Assembly (NCBI GenBank): GCA_016703425.1
Contig: JADJCA010000001.1
Span: forward strand, 868,001 to 932,000
Direction: 5' to 3'
Source: Myxococcales bacterium
GTDB lineage: Bacteria > Myxococcota_A > Polyangia > Polyangiales > Polyangiaceae
Length of the DNA stretch: 64,000 bases
In this document: in pieces, positions 1 to 8,315 of the stretch
How the letters are laid out: every line of letters begins with the position of its first letter
Numbering within the stretch: the first letter of the stretch is position 1
Notes under the pieces: model-generated
Database searches by the model: none
What the model saw: the letters and a program-made list of their open reading frames with translations, nothing else
Told to the model about the DNA's origin: nothing
Position numbers and translations under genes: made by a program

Positions 1-1215
1 GTTGATGAGCGTATCGAGATCCTGGCTGAGCTCGTTCGCCGTGGGATAGCGACGCTTGGGGTCGCGCGCCAGTGACTTGGTGAGGATCGCCGCGAGCCGC
101 GAATCCATGTCGGGCTTGATGAGCCGCGGCGGGCGGACCTCTTGCGTCGCGACGCGACGCAAGACCTCCTCGAGCGGACCCTTCAAGTCGTGGGGGTGTT
201 CGTTGAGCAGGAGGCGATAGAGGAGAATGCCGAGCCCGTAGACGTCGGTGCGCGTGTCGACTTTGCTCGCGCGACCGGCCGCTTGCTCCGGCGCCATGAA
301 CGCCGGCGTTCCGACGACGAGGCCTTCCTCCGTCAAGAACGCGCGGCCCTCGTCCAAGGACATGAGCGACTTCGCCAATCCGAAGTCGACAATCTTCGGC
401 TCACCGCCCTTGGTGACGAGCACGTTTCCCGGCTTCAAGTCGCGGTGAATGATGCCGCGCGCATGCGCGTGACCGACGGCGGCGGCGACCTTCTGCATGA
501 GCCGCATGATCTCGCGCTCGCCGAGGTTCTTCTCCTTGACCCAATTCGCGATGTCGACGCCGTCGACCAGCTCCATGGCGTAGCCATAAACGCCGTCCTG
601 AACGCAGCTCGAATAGATGCGAACGATGCTTGGATGATCGAGCTTGGCCGTGAGCTCCACCTCGCGGAGGAAGCGAGCCTTCTCGTCCTCGTTGACGCGT
701 TCGATGCGAATCAGCTTGAGCGCGACCTCGCGGCGCGTGCCATTTTGGATGGCGCGGTACACGATGCCTCGGGCGCCCTTGCCGAGGGGGCCGATGATTT
801 CGTAGCCCTCGACGTGAGGCCCCGGCGAGGCCATGGGCGAGATGACGCTGAGAATGCGAACGCCCACCGCGAGGCGGCTTCGGAGCTCGCTCGACGAAAC
901 AGGCTTCGTCAGGAAGTCGTCGGCGCCGGCGTCGAGGCCTTGAACGATGTCCTCTTTGCCGCTCTTGCTGGTGAGCAAGATCACGTAGACGTAAGGCATC
1001 TCGGTCGACTGCTTGAGCTTCTCGCAAAGCGCGAGTCCGGTCATGCCGGGCATCATCCAGTCGAGCAGCGCGAGCCGCGGCCCGTCGGCCTTCTTGAGTT
1101 CTTCCCAGGCCGCGATGCCGTCGGCCACGGCGTGGACCTCATAGCCCCACTTCTCCGCGGTGCCTTCGAGGAGCTTCCGCGTGAGACCATCGTCGTCGGC
1201 GATGAGAACCTTCAA
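1..1215 (-). CDS. Receiver-domain Ser/Thr protein kinase fusion (3' end outside window)
   Basis: The 405 visible residues hold a response-regulator receiver domain (about 1-120) followed directly by a Hanks-type kinase (about 137-405). The receiver has an acidic cluster at D7-D9, phospho-acceptor D52 in LLDWMMPG and K104 in FLTKP. The kinase has a complete glycine loop (GKGARG, 145-150), VALK lysine K167, catalytic HRDLKPGN (D259) and DFG (D277). The C-terminus lies beyond base 1. The start is a TTG at base 1215 with GGAG seven bases upstream; no ATG in this frame fits as well. The design suggests phosphorelay input controlling Ser/Thr phosphorylation in the cytoplasm. Its partner histidine kinase is not in the window. 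Confidence 0.9.
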   Translation of the reverse strand, partial: MKVLIADDDGLTRKLLEGTAEKWGYEVHAVADGIAAWEELKKADGPRLALLDWMMPGMTGLALCEKLKQSTEMPYVYVILLTSKSGKEDIVQGLDAGADDFLTKPVSSSELRSRLAVGVRILSVISPMASPGPHVEGYEIIGPLGKGARGIVYRAIQNGTRREVALKLIRIERVNEDEKARFLREVELTAKLDHPSIVRIYSSCVQDGVYGYAMELVDGVDIANWVKEKNLGEREIMRLMQKVAAAVGHAHARGIIHRDLKPGNVLVTKGGEPKIVDFGLAKSLMSLDEGRAFLTEEGLVVGTPAFMAPEQAAGRASKVDTRTDVYGLGILLYRLLLNEHPHDLKGPLEEVLRRVATQEVRPPRLIKPDMDSRLAAILTKSLARDPKRRYPTANELSQDLDTLIN

Positions 1216-1305
1216 GTCATTACTCCGGCGATGGTTTTCGCGAACGTCAGCGCCCCGTCATCCTACAAACTTCGGCGCGCCACGGCAGGAAAAAATCGGC
1301 GCCCC

Positions 1306-2547
1306 TCAGCCGTCGCGGGGGACGGGCCGCGGCGACAGAACGGCCTCGCCATCGGGAAAAATAGACAGCGCGCCGAAGCGCGCGCGGTCGGCGCCGGTGA
1401 CGCCCTCGAGGCGGCGGACGAGATCCTCCTTGCGAAGGTAGATTTCGCGGCGGCGACCGTCGTCGCTCTCTTCCTTGAGCGAAAGCTCATGTTGGTTCGG
1501 GCTGCGCCGCGCCACCTCGTTGGCCGTTGGGGCAAACATGGTGACGACGCGATCGACGACCTCACCCATGCGGTCGGTCTCGAAGGCGTCGACCATATCG
1601 AGGTGCAACGACGCGAGGCGGCGGCGGTGGGGCAAGAGGTCACGGGTGCTCTTCTTAATCACCTGCCAGAGGCGCTCGAGGTGGGCCCGGTCCTGAGGCT
1701 CGACGTTCACGGACAAGACCTGGTCGAGCTCCGCGTCATCGGGGTGGCGCACGTCGGCCGTGAGGCCGCTGTCGACGCGACGCAGGTTGAAGACGAGGCT
1801 GTCGTCCTTCTGTTCGGCGCGCTTGCGCAAGCGGAGCTCGGCCGTGTCTTCGTCGAGCTCGAACCCCGAAAGGATGAAGTCGTCGAGCTTCACGACGTCG
1901 CGTTGCACGTTCTTGTTGAACCAACTGCGCTTGGCCCCGACGAGGAGCTCAAGGTTCGGCGCGAAGTCGCCGGCGCGGCGCGGGTGACGCCACTCGGCGA
2001 CGGCGCTGGGATCAAGCTCGAGCGCGGTGATGATGCCCAGAGGGTGCGTTTCGACGACCTTGACCTCGTGAAACGCGTCCTTTGAGCCGCCGCCATGCAG
2101 TTGCATCGAGAAGCGCGTCTCGAGCACCGGCAGCGTCGCTTGGACGAAGAACCGGGAGAGCGCCGCCTGCGCGTCTTCGCGACGCCGCTGCACGTCGACG
2201 GCCAGTTGCGCGACCTCGCGCTCGGTCTTCGCGACGGCCACGCGACGCGTGTCTTCGACGTACCGCGTCGCGCTGTCGCTCACGGCCGTCGCGTAGTCGA
2301 GCACCTCGCGATCGAGGCTCTTCATCGAGCTATCGCGCATGGCGCGCAAGACCGTCTGGTGAAACCGCTCGAGGCTCTCCACGGAGCGAGCCCGCGCGTC
2401 GGCGTCGGCATGGACGCGCTTCTCCTGCTCCTTGGACTCGGTGTCGAGGCGCACGACGTCGCCACCGCACGCCATGAAAGCCTCGAGCGTCGCGAGGAAA
2501 TCGAACGTCAGGGGAAAGGGCGTCGAGTCTCCGAAGAGGTATCGCAT
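1306..2547 (-). CDS. Coiled-coil hypothetical protein
   Basis: A 413-residue protein I do not recognise. It starts MRYLFGDSTPFP, has no signal peptide or membrane segment, and carries a long charged, probably coiled-coil stretch over about residues 35-140, followed by a mixed alpha/beta region. The C-terminal half is rich in Arg, Asp and Glu. A longer reading frame upstream adds 15 residues (MQCPPAVRYGL...), but the ATG used here gives a more natural N-terminus. It sits between the ECF sigma gene and the receiver-kinase gene on the same strand, so it could be co-transcribed with either. Balanced composition and lack of an alternative frame make it a probable real gene of unknown function. Confidence 0.75.
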   Translation of the reverse strand: MRYLFGDSTPFPLTFDFLATLEAFMACGGDVVRLDTESKEQEKRVHADADARARSVESLERFHQTVLRAMRDSSMKSLDREVLDYATAVSDSATRYVEDTRRVAVAKTEREVAQLAVDVQRRREDAQAALSRFFVQATLPVLETRFSMQLHGGGSKDAFHEVKVVETHPLGIITALELDPSAVAEWRHPRRAGDFAPNLELLVGAKRSWFNKNVQRDVVKLDDFILSGFELDEDTAELRLRKRAEQKDDSLVFNLRRVDSGLTADVRHPDDAELDQVLSVNVEPQDRAHLERLWQVIKKSTRDLLPHRRRLASLHLDMVDAFETDRMGEVVDRVVTMFAPTANEVARRSPNQHELSLKEESDDGRRREIYLRKEDLVRRLEGVTGADRARFGALSIFPDGEAVLSPRPVPRDG

Positions 2548-2637
2548 CGTTCGCCGGCCCAAACCGTAGCGAACGGCGGGCGGACACTGCAATGGTCAAT
2601 CCGCGCGTGGCGGTCCGGTCTCGCCTCGGGCCGCGTC

Positions 2638-3213
2638 TCAACCGGGGCGCAGCCCCTCGGTCGCGAGGGCCGACCGCAGCGCCGCCAGCGCCCGCGCGGC
2701 CCGGGACTTAATGGTGCCGAGCGGCAAGTTTTCACGCTCCGCGATCTCCGGGTAGGACAGCCCCTCGAAGAACGCGGTTTCCAGGGTCCGCCGCTGCGCC
2801 GCCGGCAAGGTGGCGAGGGCCCGCTCCACACGCACGCGTTCGCCTTCGAGGGCGACGAGCGTTTCAGCGTCCCGCACGCTCGGCGACGGTTCGTACACGA
2901 GGACATCGTGCGCGATAGCGCTCCGACGGTCGCGGCGACGCGTCCGGTCGATGGCGAGGTTGCGCGTCAAGGTCACGAACCACGCCACAACGCTGCCGCG
3001 CTCGCTCGAATAGCGGCCGGCGCGATCGCTCAAGGCGACGAAGGCGTCGTGCACAACGTCCTCCGACTCGGCCCGATCGCGCACGATGCGAAAGGCGAGC
3101 GCCAAGAGGAGCCCCGCGTGCCGATCGTAGAGGAGCCCCACGGCGGCGACGTCGCCGGCCGCAACGGCACGGACGAGCACGTCGTCTGCGACTGTCGGCG
3201 GCGCGTCGTTCAT
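2638..3213 (-). CDS. ECF-type RNA polymerase sigma factor
   Basis: A 191-residue sigma-70 family protein of ECF size. Region 2 covers about residues 20-95, with the core-binding and -10 recognition helices (AWFVTLTRNLAIDRTRRR). Region 4 covers about 130-185 with a helix-turn-helix (GLSYPEIAERENLPLGTIKS). There are no region 1 or 3 domains. The gene lies 22 bases downstream of the isochorismatase-like gene on the same strand, so the two are almost certainly one operon. In such pairs the partner is usually the anti-sigma factor, and the partner here has an anti-sigma-like N-terminus. The product would direct RNA polymerase to a small stress or signal regulon; no target promoter could be defined by eye. 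Confidence 0.92.
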   Translation of the reverse strand: MNDAPPTVADDVLVRAVAAGDVAAVGLLYDRHAGLLLALAFRIVRDRAESEDVVHDAFVALSDRAGRYSSERGSVVAWFVTLTRNLAIDRTRRRDRRSAIAHDVLVYEPSPSVRDAETLVALEGERVRVERALATLPAAQRRTLETAFFEGLSYPEIAERENLPLGTIKSRAARALAALRSALATEGLRPG

Positions 3214-3235
3214 GGGCCTCGAAGCACGCTCCGCC

Positions 3236-4027
3236 TCATGGCGCCTCAGCGAAGGCCCGGAGGCGCGCCGCGCGCGCCGGCCCGTAGGGAGCCATGAGAG
3301 CGATGGCCGTGAGGGCCGCTCGTTCGAGCGCCTCGTGGGCTCCGGCCTGGAGCTCGCGCGGCACGGTCACGGCGAACCCCCTTTCGAAGCCGGCCGTGGC
3401 CGTGGCCATGATGCCGAGTTCGGTGAGGCAGCCGGTCAAAATGAGCTCGTCCACGCGGAGCTCGTCGAGCACCTCGCCGAGCCTGGAGCCCGTGAAGGCG
3501 TTGTAGGTCGACTTGGCGATCACGGGGTCGCCCGGTATGGGCGCGAGCTCAGGCCAGACCTCAGCCCCGTCGGTGCCGGCCAGGTTATGAGCGCCCCAGC
3601 CGTCGATGAGATCGGTGTCGGTGTCCCAGGCCTCGTGCACGTCTACGACGTAGACGACCGGCATCGACGCGGCGCGGGCCGCTTCGATGCGAGCCCTGAG
3701 GTCGGGGACGATGGCCCGCGCTCGCGGAACTTCGCCCCCTCCGCCGGGTCGCAGGTGGTCCACCATCATGTCGAGCACGACGAGCGCCGGTCGGGCGGGC
3801 CGAGCCCGCGCGCTGACACTCCGGAGGATGCGCTGCCGGAGGCCCGGAGGCGCAGGCGCCGGTGCAAGCGCGAGGGCCAACGCGGCGAGATCTTCGCGCA
3901 CTTGAGGCAACGCGGACGCTAGCGCTGGCTCGTACGCGACGAGCGCATCGGTGACGCGCTCGGGGCGCGCGCCGAGGGCGAAGGCCAACAAGTCGGCCGC
4001 AGCTTCGTCCTTGGGATCCTCGTCCAT
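3236..4027 (-). CDS. Isochorismatase-fold hydrolase with anti-sigma-like N-terminal domain
   Basis: A 263-residue protein in two parts. Residues 80-263 form a cysteine-hydrolase (isochorismatase/nicotinamidase) domain with the expected triad D86 (LVVLDMMVD), K172 (AKSTYNAF) and C200 (LTGCLTELG). Residues 1-75 look like the N-terminal domain of RskA/ChrR-type anti-sigma factors: an acidic helical start, LLAFALGA, then a Pro-rich linker ending PPGLRQRILRSV. The zinc ligands of ZAS domains (HxxxCxxC) are absent. There is no membrane segment, so it is cytosolic. It is the first gene of a pair with the ECF sigma factor. It could be an anti-sigma factor whose sensor is a hydrolase fold, or an ordinary hydrolase; the first is an inference from context. 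Confidence 0.85.
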   Translation of the reverse strand: MDEDPKDEAAADLLAFALGARPERVTDALVAYEPALASALPQVREDLAALALALAPAPAPPGLRQRILRSVSARARPARPALVVLDMMVDHLRPGGGGEVPRARAIVPDLRARIEAARAASMPVVYVVDVHEAWDTDTDLIDGWGAHNLAGTDGAEVWPELAPIPGDPVIAKSTYNAFTGSRLGEVLDELRVDELILTGCLTELGIMATATAGFERGFAVTVPRELQAGAHEALERAALTAIALMAPYGPARAARLRAFAEAP

Positions 4028-4108
4028 GCGCGGGCCTCCAGCCTACCAGCGTCCGGCACGTGCTGCAGCCGCACGTGGGTGCGACACGGACCCAAGAGCT
4101 ACGCCTGA

Positions 4109-4136
4109 GCGCTCGTTCCGGTTCCGAAACGAGCGC
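4109..4136 (-). terminator. Hairpin downstream of the DUF1508 lipoprotein gene
   Basis: A perfect 9-bp inverted repeat (GCGCTCGTT / AACGAGCGC) with a 10-base loop lies 28 bases past the stop codon of the DUF1508 lipoprotein gene. No T-run follows, so it may be a weak or Rho-assisted terminator. Confidence 0.45.
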
Positions 4137-4163
4137 CCGGCGGGCAAATTAGGGGCCTCTCGG

Positions 4164-4967
4164 CTATTGCTCGACGACCGGCACGCCGTCCGCCAAGAGC
4201 TCGCCGATGCGGGCCACGGCGCGCTCCGCGTTGAACCGCGACGCGTAGGACTCGCCGTGGGCCACAATCGCGCCGTTCAAGGCCAGCAGGCGGATACGTA
4301 CCGAACCTTCATCGCCCTCGATCAGGTCGAAGCGAAGCGAGTCTTGCCCGTTTTCGACGACCGACGCGATGCCGTTGTGCGCCGACGCTTTGCTCGCGTA
4401 GGCCTGCGACGAGAGCACCAACTCGCCGTTGGCCGCACGCAGGCGGAAGCGCGCCTTGTTTTGCGCGTCGCGGTAGAGCTCGAAGCGCGGAGTCTTGGGC
4501 GCAGGCGCGGTAACCGGGTGACCGAGCGCGACGAGAAGGGCGCGCGCGGTGCGAGCGCCGCGCTGGGCGTTCGAGGCGGTCCCGTAGAGCTCGCTGGACG
4601 ACACCGTCTCGCCGTTCTTGGCCACGACGTTGAAGTAGAACTCGCCGTTCTTCGCTTCTTTGATGCGATACGCCGACGCGTCTTGGCCCACGCGCATGAG
4701 GCCCTCGATGCCGCGCTCGGCGTTCGAGTGGCTGGCGTAGCCCTCAGACCGAAGCACGTTCTTGCCGTTGCCGGCGATGAGCTCGAAGTAGGACTTGCCG
4801 TCGAAGCCGACGAACGTCTCGAAGCGGGCGGTGCGAGCGTTGAGCTCCGCTTCGGATTCGGCCGCGGCCTCCTCTTGAGCGACCTCTTCGGGGGTCCCTC
4901 CGCAAGCAAGGGCGGGGACACAGAGGGCGAGGATCAAGGCCAAGCGGCTCGATTGAAGGGTGAACAT
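4164..4967 (-). CDS. Lipoprotein with four DUF1508 (YegP-like) repeats
   Basis: A 267-residue exported lipoprotein. The N-terminus has a signal peptide ending in a lipobox (VPALAC). Four units of about 48 residues follow, each of the DUF1508/YegP type: a two-stranded stretch, the core NGE/NGK, then a serine-rich turn (SEGYASHSNAERG, SELYGTASNAQRG, SQAYASKASAHNG, GESYASRFNAERA). YegP proteins usually have two such repeats and are cytosolic; four repeats on a lipoprotein is unusual. The reading frame extends 36 codons upstream, but the ATG chosen begins a normal signal peptide. Function is unknown; the DUF1508 fold has no assigned activity. Confidence 0.88.
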   Translation of the reverse strand: MFTLQSSRLALILALCVPALACGGTPEEVAQEEAAAESEAELNARTARFETFVGFDGKSYFELIAGNGKNVLRSEGYASHSNAERGIEGLMRVGQDASAYRIKEAKNGEFYFNVVAKNGETVSSSELYGTASNAQRGARTARALLVALGHPVTAPAPKTPRFELYRDAQNKARFRLRAANGELVLSSQAYASKASAHNGIASVVENGQDSLRFDLIEGDEGSVRIRLLALNGAIVAHGESYASRFNAERAVARIGELLADGVPVVEQ

Positions 4968-5182
4968 GACGAATCTCCGATGAATTTCTCTCCTGGGAAA
5001 TGGCACCGGTGCGCGCCCTCGACGGGCGAGCGCAGCCGATGGGGCCTCCGCGGGCCGCCCGCTGGCGAACCGCAAACACCTTTCGCGTGGGGTTTCACCG
5101 CGACGCGCCGGCGTAGTAGCAGGTAGGCGATGCAGCGCAAGATTCTTCTGCGCGCGGCGAGCCCTGCTACGTTTGCGAAGCG

Positions 5183-6685
5183 ATGAGCCTCACGCAAGGA
5201 GACGTTCTCGACGGCAAATACGTCATCGAGCGCATGCTGGGCAAAGGCGGCATGGGGGCCGTCTACGTTGCTTACGAGGAGCACCTCGGTCGGCGCGTGG
5301 CCATCAAGGTTTTGCTTCCCGAGGCCGCCGCCAACGCGGAGGCGGTCACCCGCTTCGAACGCGAAGGACGAGCCGCCGCCGCGCTCGAGAGCGATCACGT
5401 CACGCGCATCTTCGCCGTCGGCCGCCTCGCGAGCGGCTCGCCGTACATCGTGATGGAGCTGCTCGATGGCCACGATCTGGCCGAGGCGCTCACCAAGGGC
5501 GGTCCGCTCTCGCCAAGTGATGTTGTCGCGATCATGCTGGACGCCTGCGATGCCCTCGCCGAGGCACACGCGCGCGGCATCGTTCACCGCGACATGAAGC
5601 CAGCGAACCTCTTCTTCTCGAAACGCGCCAACGGCACGCAAACGATCAAGGTGCTCGACTTCGGCATTTCCAAAGCGACGGGCGCCGGAGCACCGCAGCA
5701 AGGGCTCACCGGCACGGCGATGATGGGCACGCCCTATTACATGTCGCCGGAGCAAATTCGCGAAGCGCGCGACGTCGACGGGCGAACGGACATCTGGGCC
5801 CTTGGCATCACGATGTACGAGCTCTTGGTGGGCACCCTGCCCTTCTCCGGCAACAGCCTCGCCGACTTGTGCGTGGCGATCTTGACGACGCCTCACGTGC
5901 CGGCGGCCATGCGCCGCGCGGATATTCCGCCGGAGCTCGACGCCATCATCAATCGCTGCTTGTGCAAGGACGCCGCGGGCCGCTTCGCCAATGCCACCGA
6001 GCTACGCGCCGCGCTCCAACAACTTGCCGGCGGGCACGTTTCGTCGCCTCAGCTCTCCGTCAGGTTGGCGTCTTCGCCGCAGTTTGGCGGCGCCGGCACA
6101 GGGCCCGGAACCCCCTTCCCACCGGGCGCGCCCTTCGCGCACGGCACGCCGTTTCCGCAGGGTGGCGGGACTCCGTACCCTGGCGCTCCGAGCAACGGGG
6201 GCTTCGCAGGCGGGCACCCCGGCTCGCATCTCGGCTCGCATCCCGGCTCGCATCCCGGGACCGTCGACCCGGTCTCGCAGACGCCCAGTCCTAAGCCACC
6301 GACCTCCAACGCAGGGCTCGTCGTAGGCGCCGTCATCGCGGGCGTCGTGCTGCTTGGTGGTGCCGGATTCGCCGTCCGCGCCGCGCTCGCCCCAGCCACG
6401 GCCCTCACCGCCAAGCCGGCAGACGCGGGCGCGGCGCTCGCATCATCGGCCGAACCTCTTGATGCGGCGACGGCGCCCTCGATCCCGACGACGCTGGCCC
6501 CGCTCCAGAGCGCCGATGCACCGGCGCCACGCAGGCGCCCGGCGAGTTCGAGCGCTCGGCCCACCGCGTCGGCGCCAACGCCCTCGGCAGGGCCCTCGGC
6601 GCCGGTCCCCCCCACGCCCCCCCTAACCACGAAGCCTGTTACCCTTCCGGCGGGACCGCCGCCCATCCCGATTGATCGACGATGA
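5183..6685 (+). CDS. Transmembrane Ser/Thr protein kinase
   Basis: A 500-residue kinase of PknB type. The N-terminal catalytic domain (about 13-285) has the glycine loop GKGGMG (20-25), K42 in VAIK, HRDMKPAN (D137), DFG (159-161) and the SPE motif of the activation segment. A Pro/Gly-rich linker with three Gly-Ser-His units leads to one membrane helix (LVVGAVIAGVVLLGGAGF, about 376-395) and a Pro/Ala/Thr-rich tail predicted outside the membrane. No PASTA or other sensor is visible. Its stop overlaps the start of the next gene by four bases (ATGA). The TPR-type exported protein and lipoprotein that follow may be signal partners or substrates. Confidence 0.95.
   Translation: MSLTQGDVLDGKYVIERMLGKGGMGAVYVAYEEHLGRRVAIKVLLPEAAANAEAVTRFEREGRAAAALESDHVTRIFAVGRLASGSPYIVMELLDGHDLAEALTKGGPLSPSDVVAIMLDACDALAEAHARGIVHRDMKPANLFFSKRANGTQTIKVLDFGISKATGAGAPQQGLTGTAMMGTPYYMSPEQIREARDVDGRTDIWALGITMYELLVGTLPFSGNSLADLCVAILTTPHVPAAMRRADIPPELDAIINRCLCKDAAGRFANATELRAALQQLAGGHVSSPQLSVRLASSPQFGGAGTGPGTPFPPGAPFAHGTPFPQGGGTPYPGAPSNGGFAGGHPGSHLGSHPGSHPGTVDPVSQTPSPKPPTSNAGLVVGAVIAGVVLLGGAGFAVRAALAPATALTAKPADAGAALASSAEPLDAATAPSIPTTLAPLQSADAPAPRRRPASSSARPTASAPTPSAGPSAPVPPTPPLTTKPVTLPAGPPPIPIDRR
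6218..6253 (+). repeat. Three 12-base tandem repeats in the kinase linker
   Basis: Three copies of a 12-base unit (cccggctcgcat with one variant) encode Gly-Ser-His-Pro/Leu repeats in the juxtamembrane linker of the kinase. Being a multiple of three, copy-number change would alter linker length without breaking the frame. Confidence 0.7.
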
Positions 6686-7737
6686 CCCAACTTCGCCTCG
6701 CGACGTTCGTCGCACTCGTGACCTCGTTCGCACCTGCCGTGGCGCTCGCCCAAGACAGCTCAGGCGCGGCCGCCGCTGACGTTCTCTTTCGTCAGAACCG
6801 TCAGCTGCACGAGGAGAAGCGTTATGCGGAGGCGTGTCCAAAGTTCGCCGAGAGCTTCAAGCTCGACCCCGCGACGGGCGCGCTCCTCGCGTTGGCGTCT
6901 TGCCACGAGGCGGAAGGAAAGCTGGCGAGCGCCTGGGCCGAATACAACGACGTCGTCGCGCGGGCGCGCCGCGACAATCAGCCGGATCGCGCCGAAACGG
7001 CGCGCCAACGGGCCGCTGCCATCGAGCCCAAGCTCGCCAAGTTGACGATCCTGCTCGCGCCCGGCGCCGGCGAAGTGCCGGGCTTGCAGGTGAAGCGAGG
7101 CACGCTCGCCATCGGCTCCGGCTCCGTCGGCACCGCGCTCCCGATCGATCGCGGCGAGCACACGGTGGAAGCGAGCGCGCCGGGCTACCAGCCGTACTCG
7201 ACGCGCGTCACCATCGCCGATGGCGCTTCGCAGGTGCTCACGCTTCCGCGGCTCGTCGCCTCGGCCGCGACGACGGCGCCCGTCGTGACGGCGCCACCGG
7301 TCGTCAGCGGGCCCCCGCCGCAAGCTGCGCCGCTCGCTGCCCAGCCGCCGGCGGACCGACCGGCCGACAAGCCTGGCGCGAGCGGCGGGTCGGTGCTGAA
7401 GCCTCTCGGCATCGTCGCCATCGTCGGCGGCGTCTTGGCGGCGGGGGGCGGCACGTTCTTCGGCCTCCAGGCGATCAGTCGCTACAACGACTCGAACGCG
7501 AACAACCACTGCGACGCCATCAGCGTCTGCGACGCCGAGGGCAAATCGGCGCGCCTCGACGCGCGCAGCGCGGGCAACTTGTCGACGGGTCTCTTCGTCG
7601 CTGGCGGCGTCCTCTTGGCGGGAGGCATCACGATGGTCGTCGTGAGCGGAAGCCAACCGAGCGCGCCGCGCGCTGCGCTCACGCCCACCGTCAGCACCCA
7701 AGGCGGCGCCCTTTCCCTTCGCGGAGCGTTTCAATGA
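6682..7737 (+). CDS. Exported TPR/PEGA-type protein with membrane segments
   Basis: A 351-residue protein with a cleavable signal peptide (cut after AVALAQ). Residues 30-115 form a TPR-like helical repeat region (LFRQNRQLHEEKRYAEACPKF and following), and residues 115-190 are a beta-rich PEGA-like module (RGEHTVEASAPGYQPYST). A Pro-rich linker then leads to two hydrophobic segments at about 235-260 and 300-325. This architecture is common beside kinases in Polyangiales. It is translationally coupled to the kinase upstream (ATGA) and to the lipoprotein downstream (ATGA). The exact role is unknown; a kinase-linked envelope sensor or scaffold is the best guess. Confidence 0.85.
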   Translation: MTQLRLATFVALVTSFAPAVALAQDSSGAAAADVLFRQNRQLHEEKRYAEACPKFAESFKLDPATGALLALASCHEAEGKLASAWAEYNDVVARARRDNQPDRAETARQRAAAIEPKLAKLTILLAPGAGEVPGLQVKRGTLAIGSGSVGTALPIDRGEHTVEASAPGYQPYSTRVTIADGASQVLTLPRLVASAATTAPVVTAPPVVSGPPPQAAPLAAQPPADRPADKPGASGGSVLKPLGIVAIVGGVLAAGGGTFFGLQAISRYNDSNANNHCDAISVCDAEGKSARLDARSAGNLSTGLFVAGGVLLAGGITMVVVSGSQPSAPRAALTPTVSTQGGALSLRGAFQ

Positions 7738-8282
7738 ACCCTCGCCATCACGTGGGCATGTGCGTCGGCACCCTGGCGCTCGGCGTCGCTGTCATGCTCG
7801 GCGTCACGGGGTGCAACCAGATCATCGGCATCGACGAGCCGAAGGATCCGGCCGGCACGAGCAGCGGGACAGGGGCCGGAACGGGTACCGGCACGGGGAC
7901 GGCCACGGGCAAAGACCTCAAGGGATTCCTCGGCAAATGGCGGAACACAGCCGTCTCGCTTCTGGTATGCGGCAACATCCAGCCGATTGACCCCAACACT
8001 GATCTCATGACGGTCTCCGCTGGCTCCTCGAGTGATCTACAGACCTCCGACGGCACCTGCACCCTCGCCTTCAACGTCGCGGCCGATGGGGTGACGGCAA
8101 ACATCACGCGAGCGCAGACGTGCACCGACGGTAGTATCGGTCAGAACTACACCACGCTGTCCTTCAAGGTGGTGAGCGACGGCGCAGGAGTCGCTCGGGG
8201 AGCGGGAACCCTATCAGGGCTCAACTGCGCATGCAGTCCGTGCACCTTCACGTTGGAGCAGGACTACGCGAAGGTCCCCTAG
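7734..8282 (+). CDS. Lipoprotein of unknown function
   Basis: A 182-residue lipoprotein with signal peptide and lipobox (LGVTGC), followed by NQIIGIDEP, a signature start in many Polyangiales lipoproteins. A Gly/Thr spacer (about 43-60) precedes a compact C-terminal domain with paired cysteines (CACSPC near the end). It overlaps the upstream gene by four bases, so it is the third gene of the kinase operon. No domain is recognised. It is probably anchored in the envelope and may work with the TPR/PEGA protein. Confidence 0.85.
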   Translation: MNPRHHVGMCVGTLALGVAVMLGVTGCNQIIGIDEPKDPAGTSSGTGAGTGTGTGTATGKDLKGFLGKWRNTAVSLLVCGNIQPIDPNTDLMTVSAGSSSDLQTSDGTCTLAFNVAADGVTANITRAQTCTDGSIGQNYTTLSFKVVSDGAGVARGAGTLSGLNCACSPCTFTLEQDYAKVP

Positions 8283-8315
8283 GGGCACCTTGGCTGGCTA
8301 GAAGCGGCGGGTACC

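Noticed and set aside
142..2085. Long plus-strand frame opposite the receiver-kinase and coiled-coil genes
   Set aside because: No domain; antisense to clear kinase motifs.
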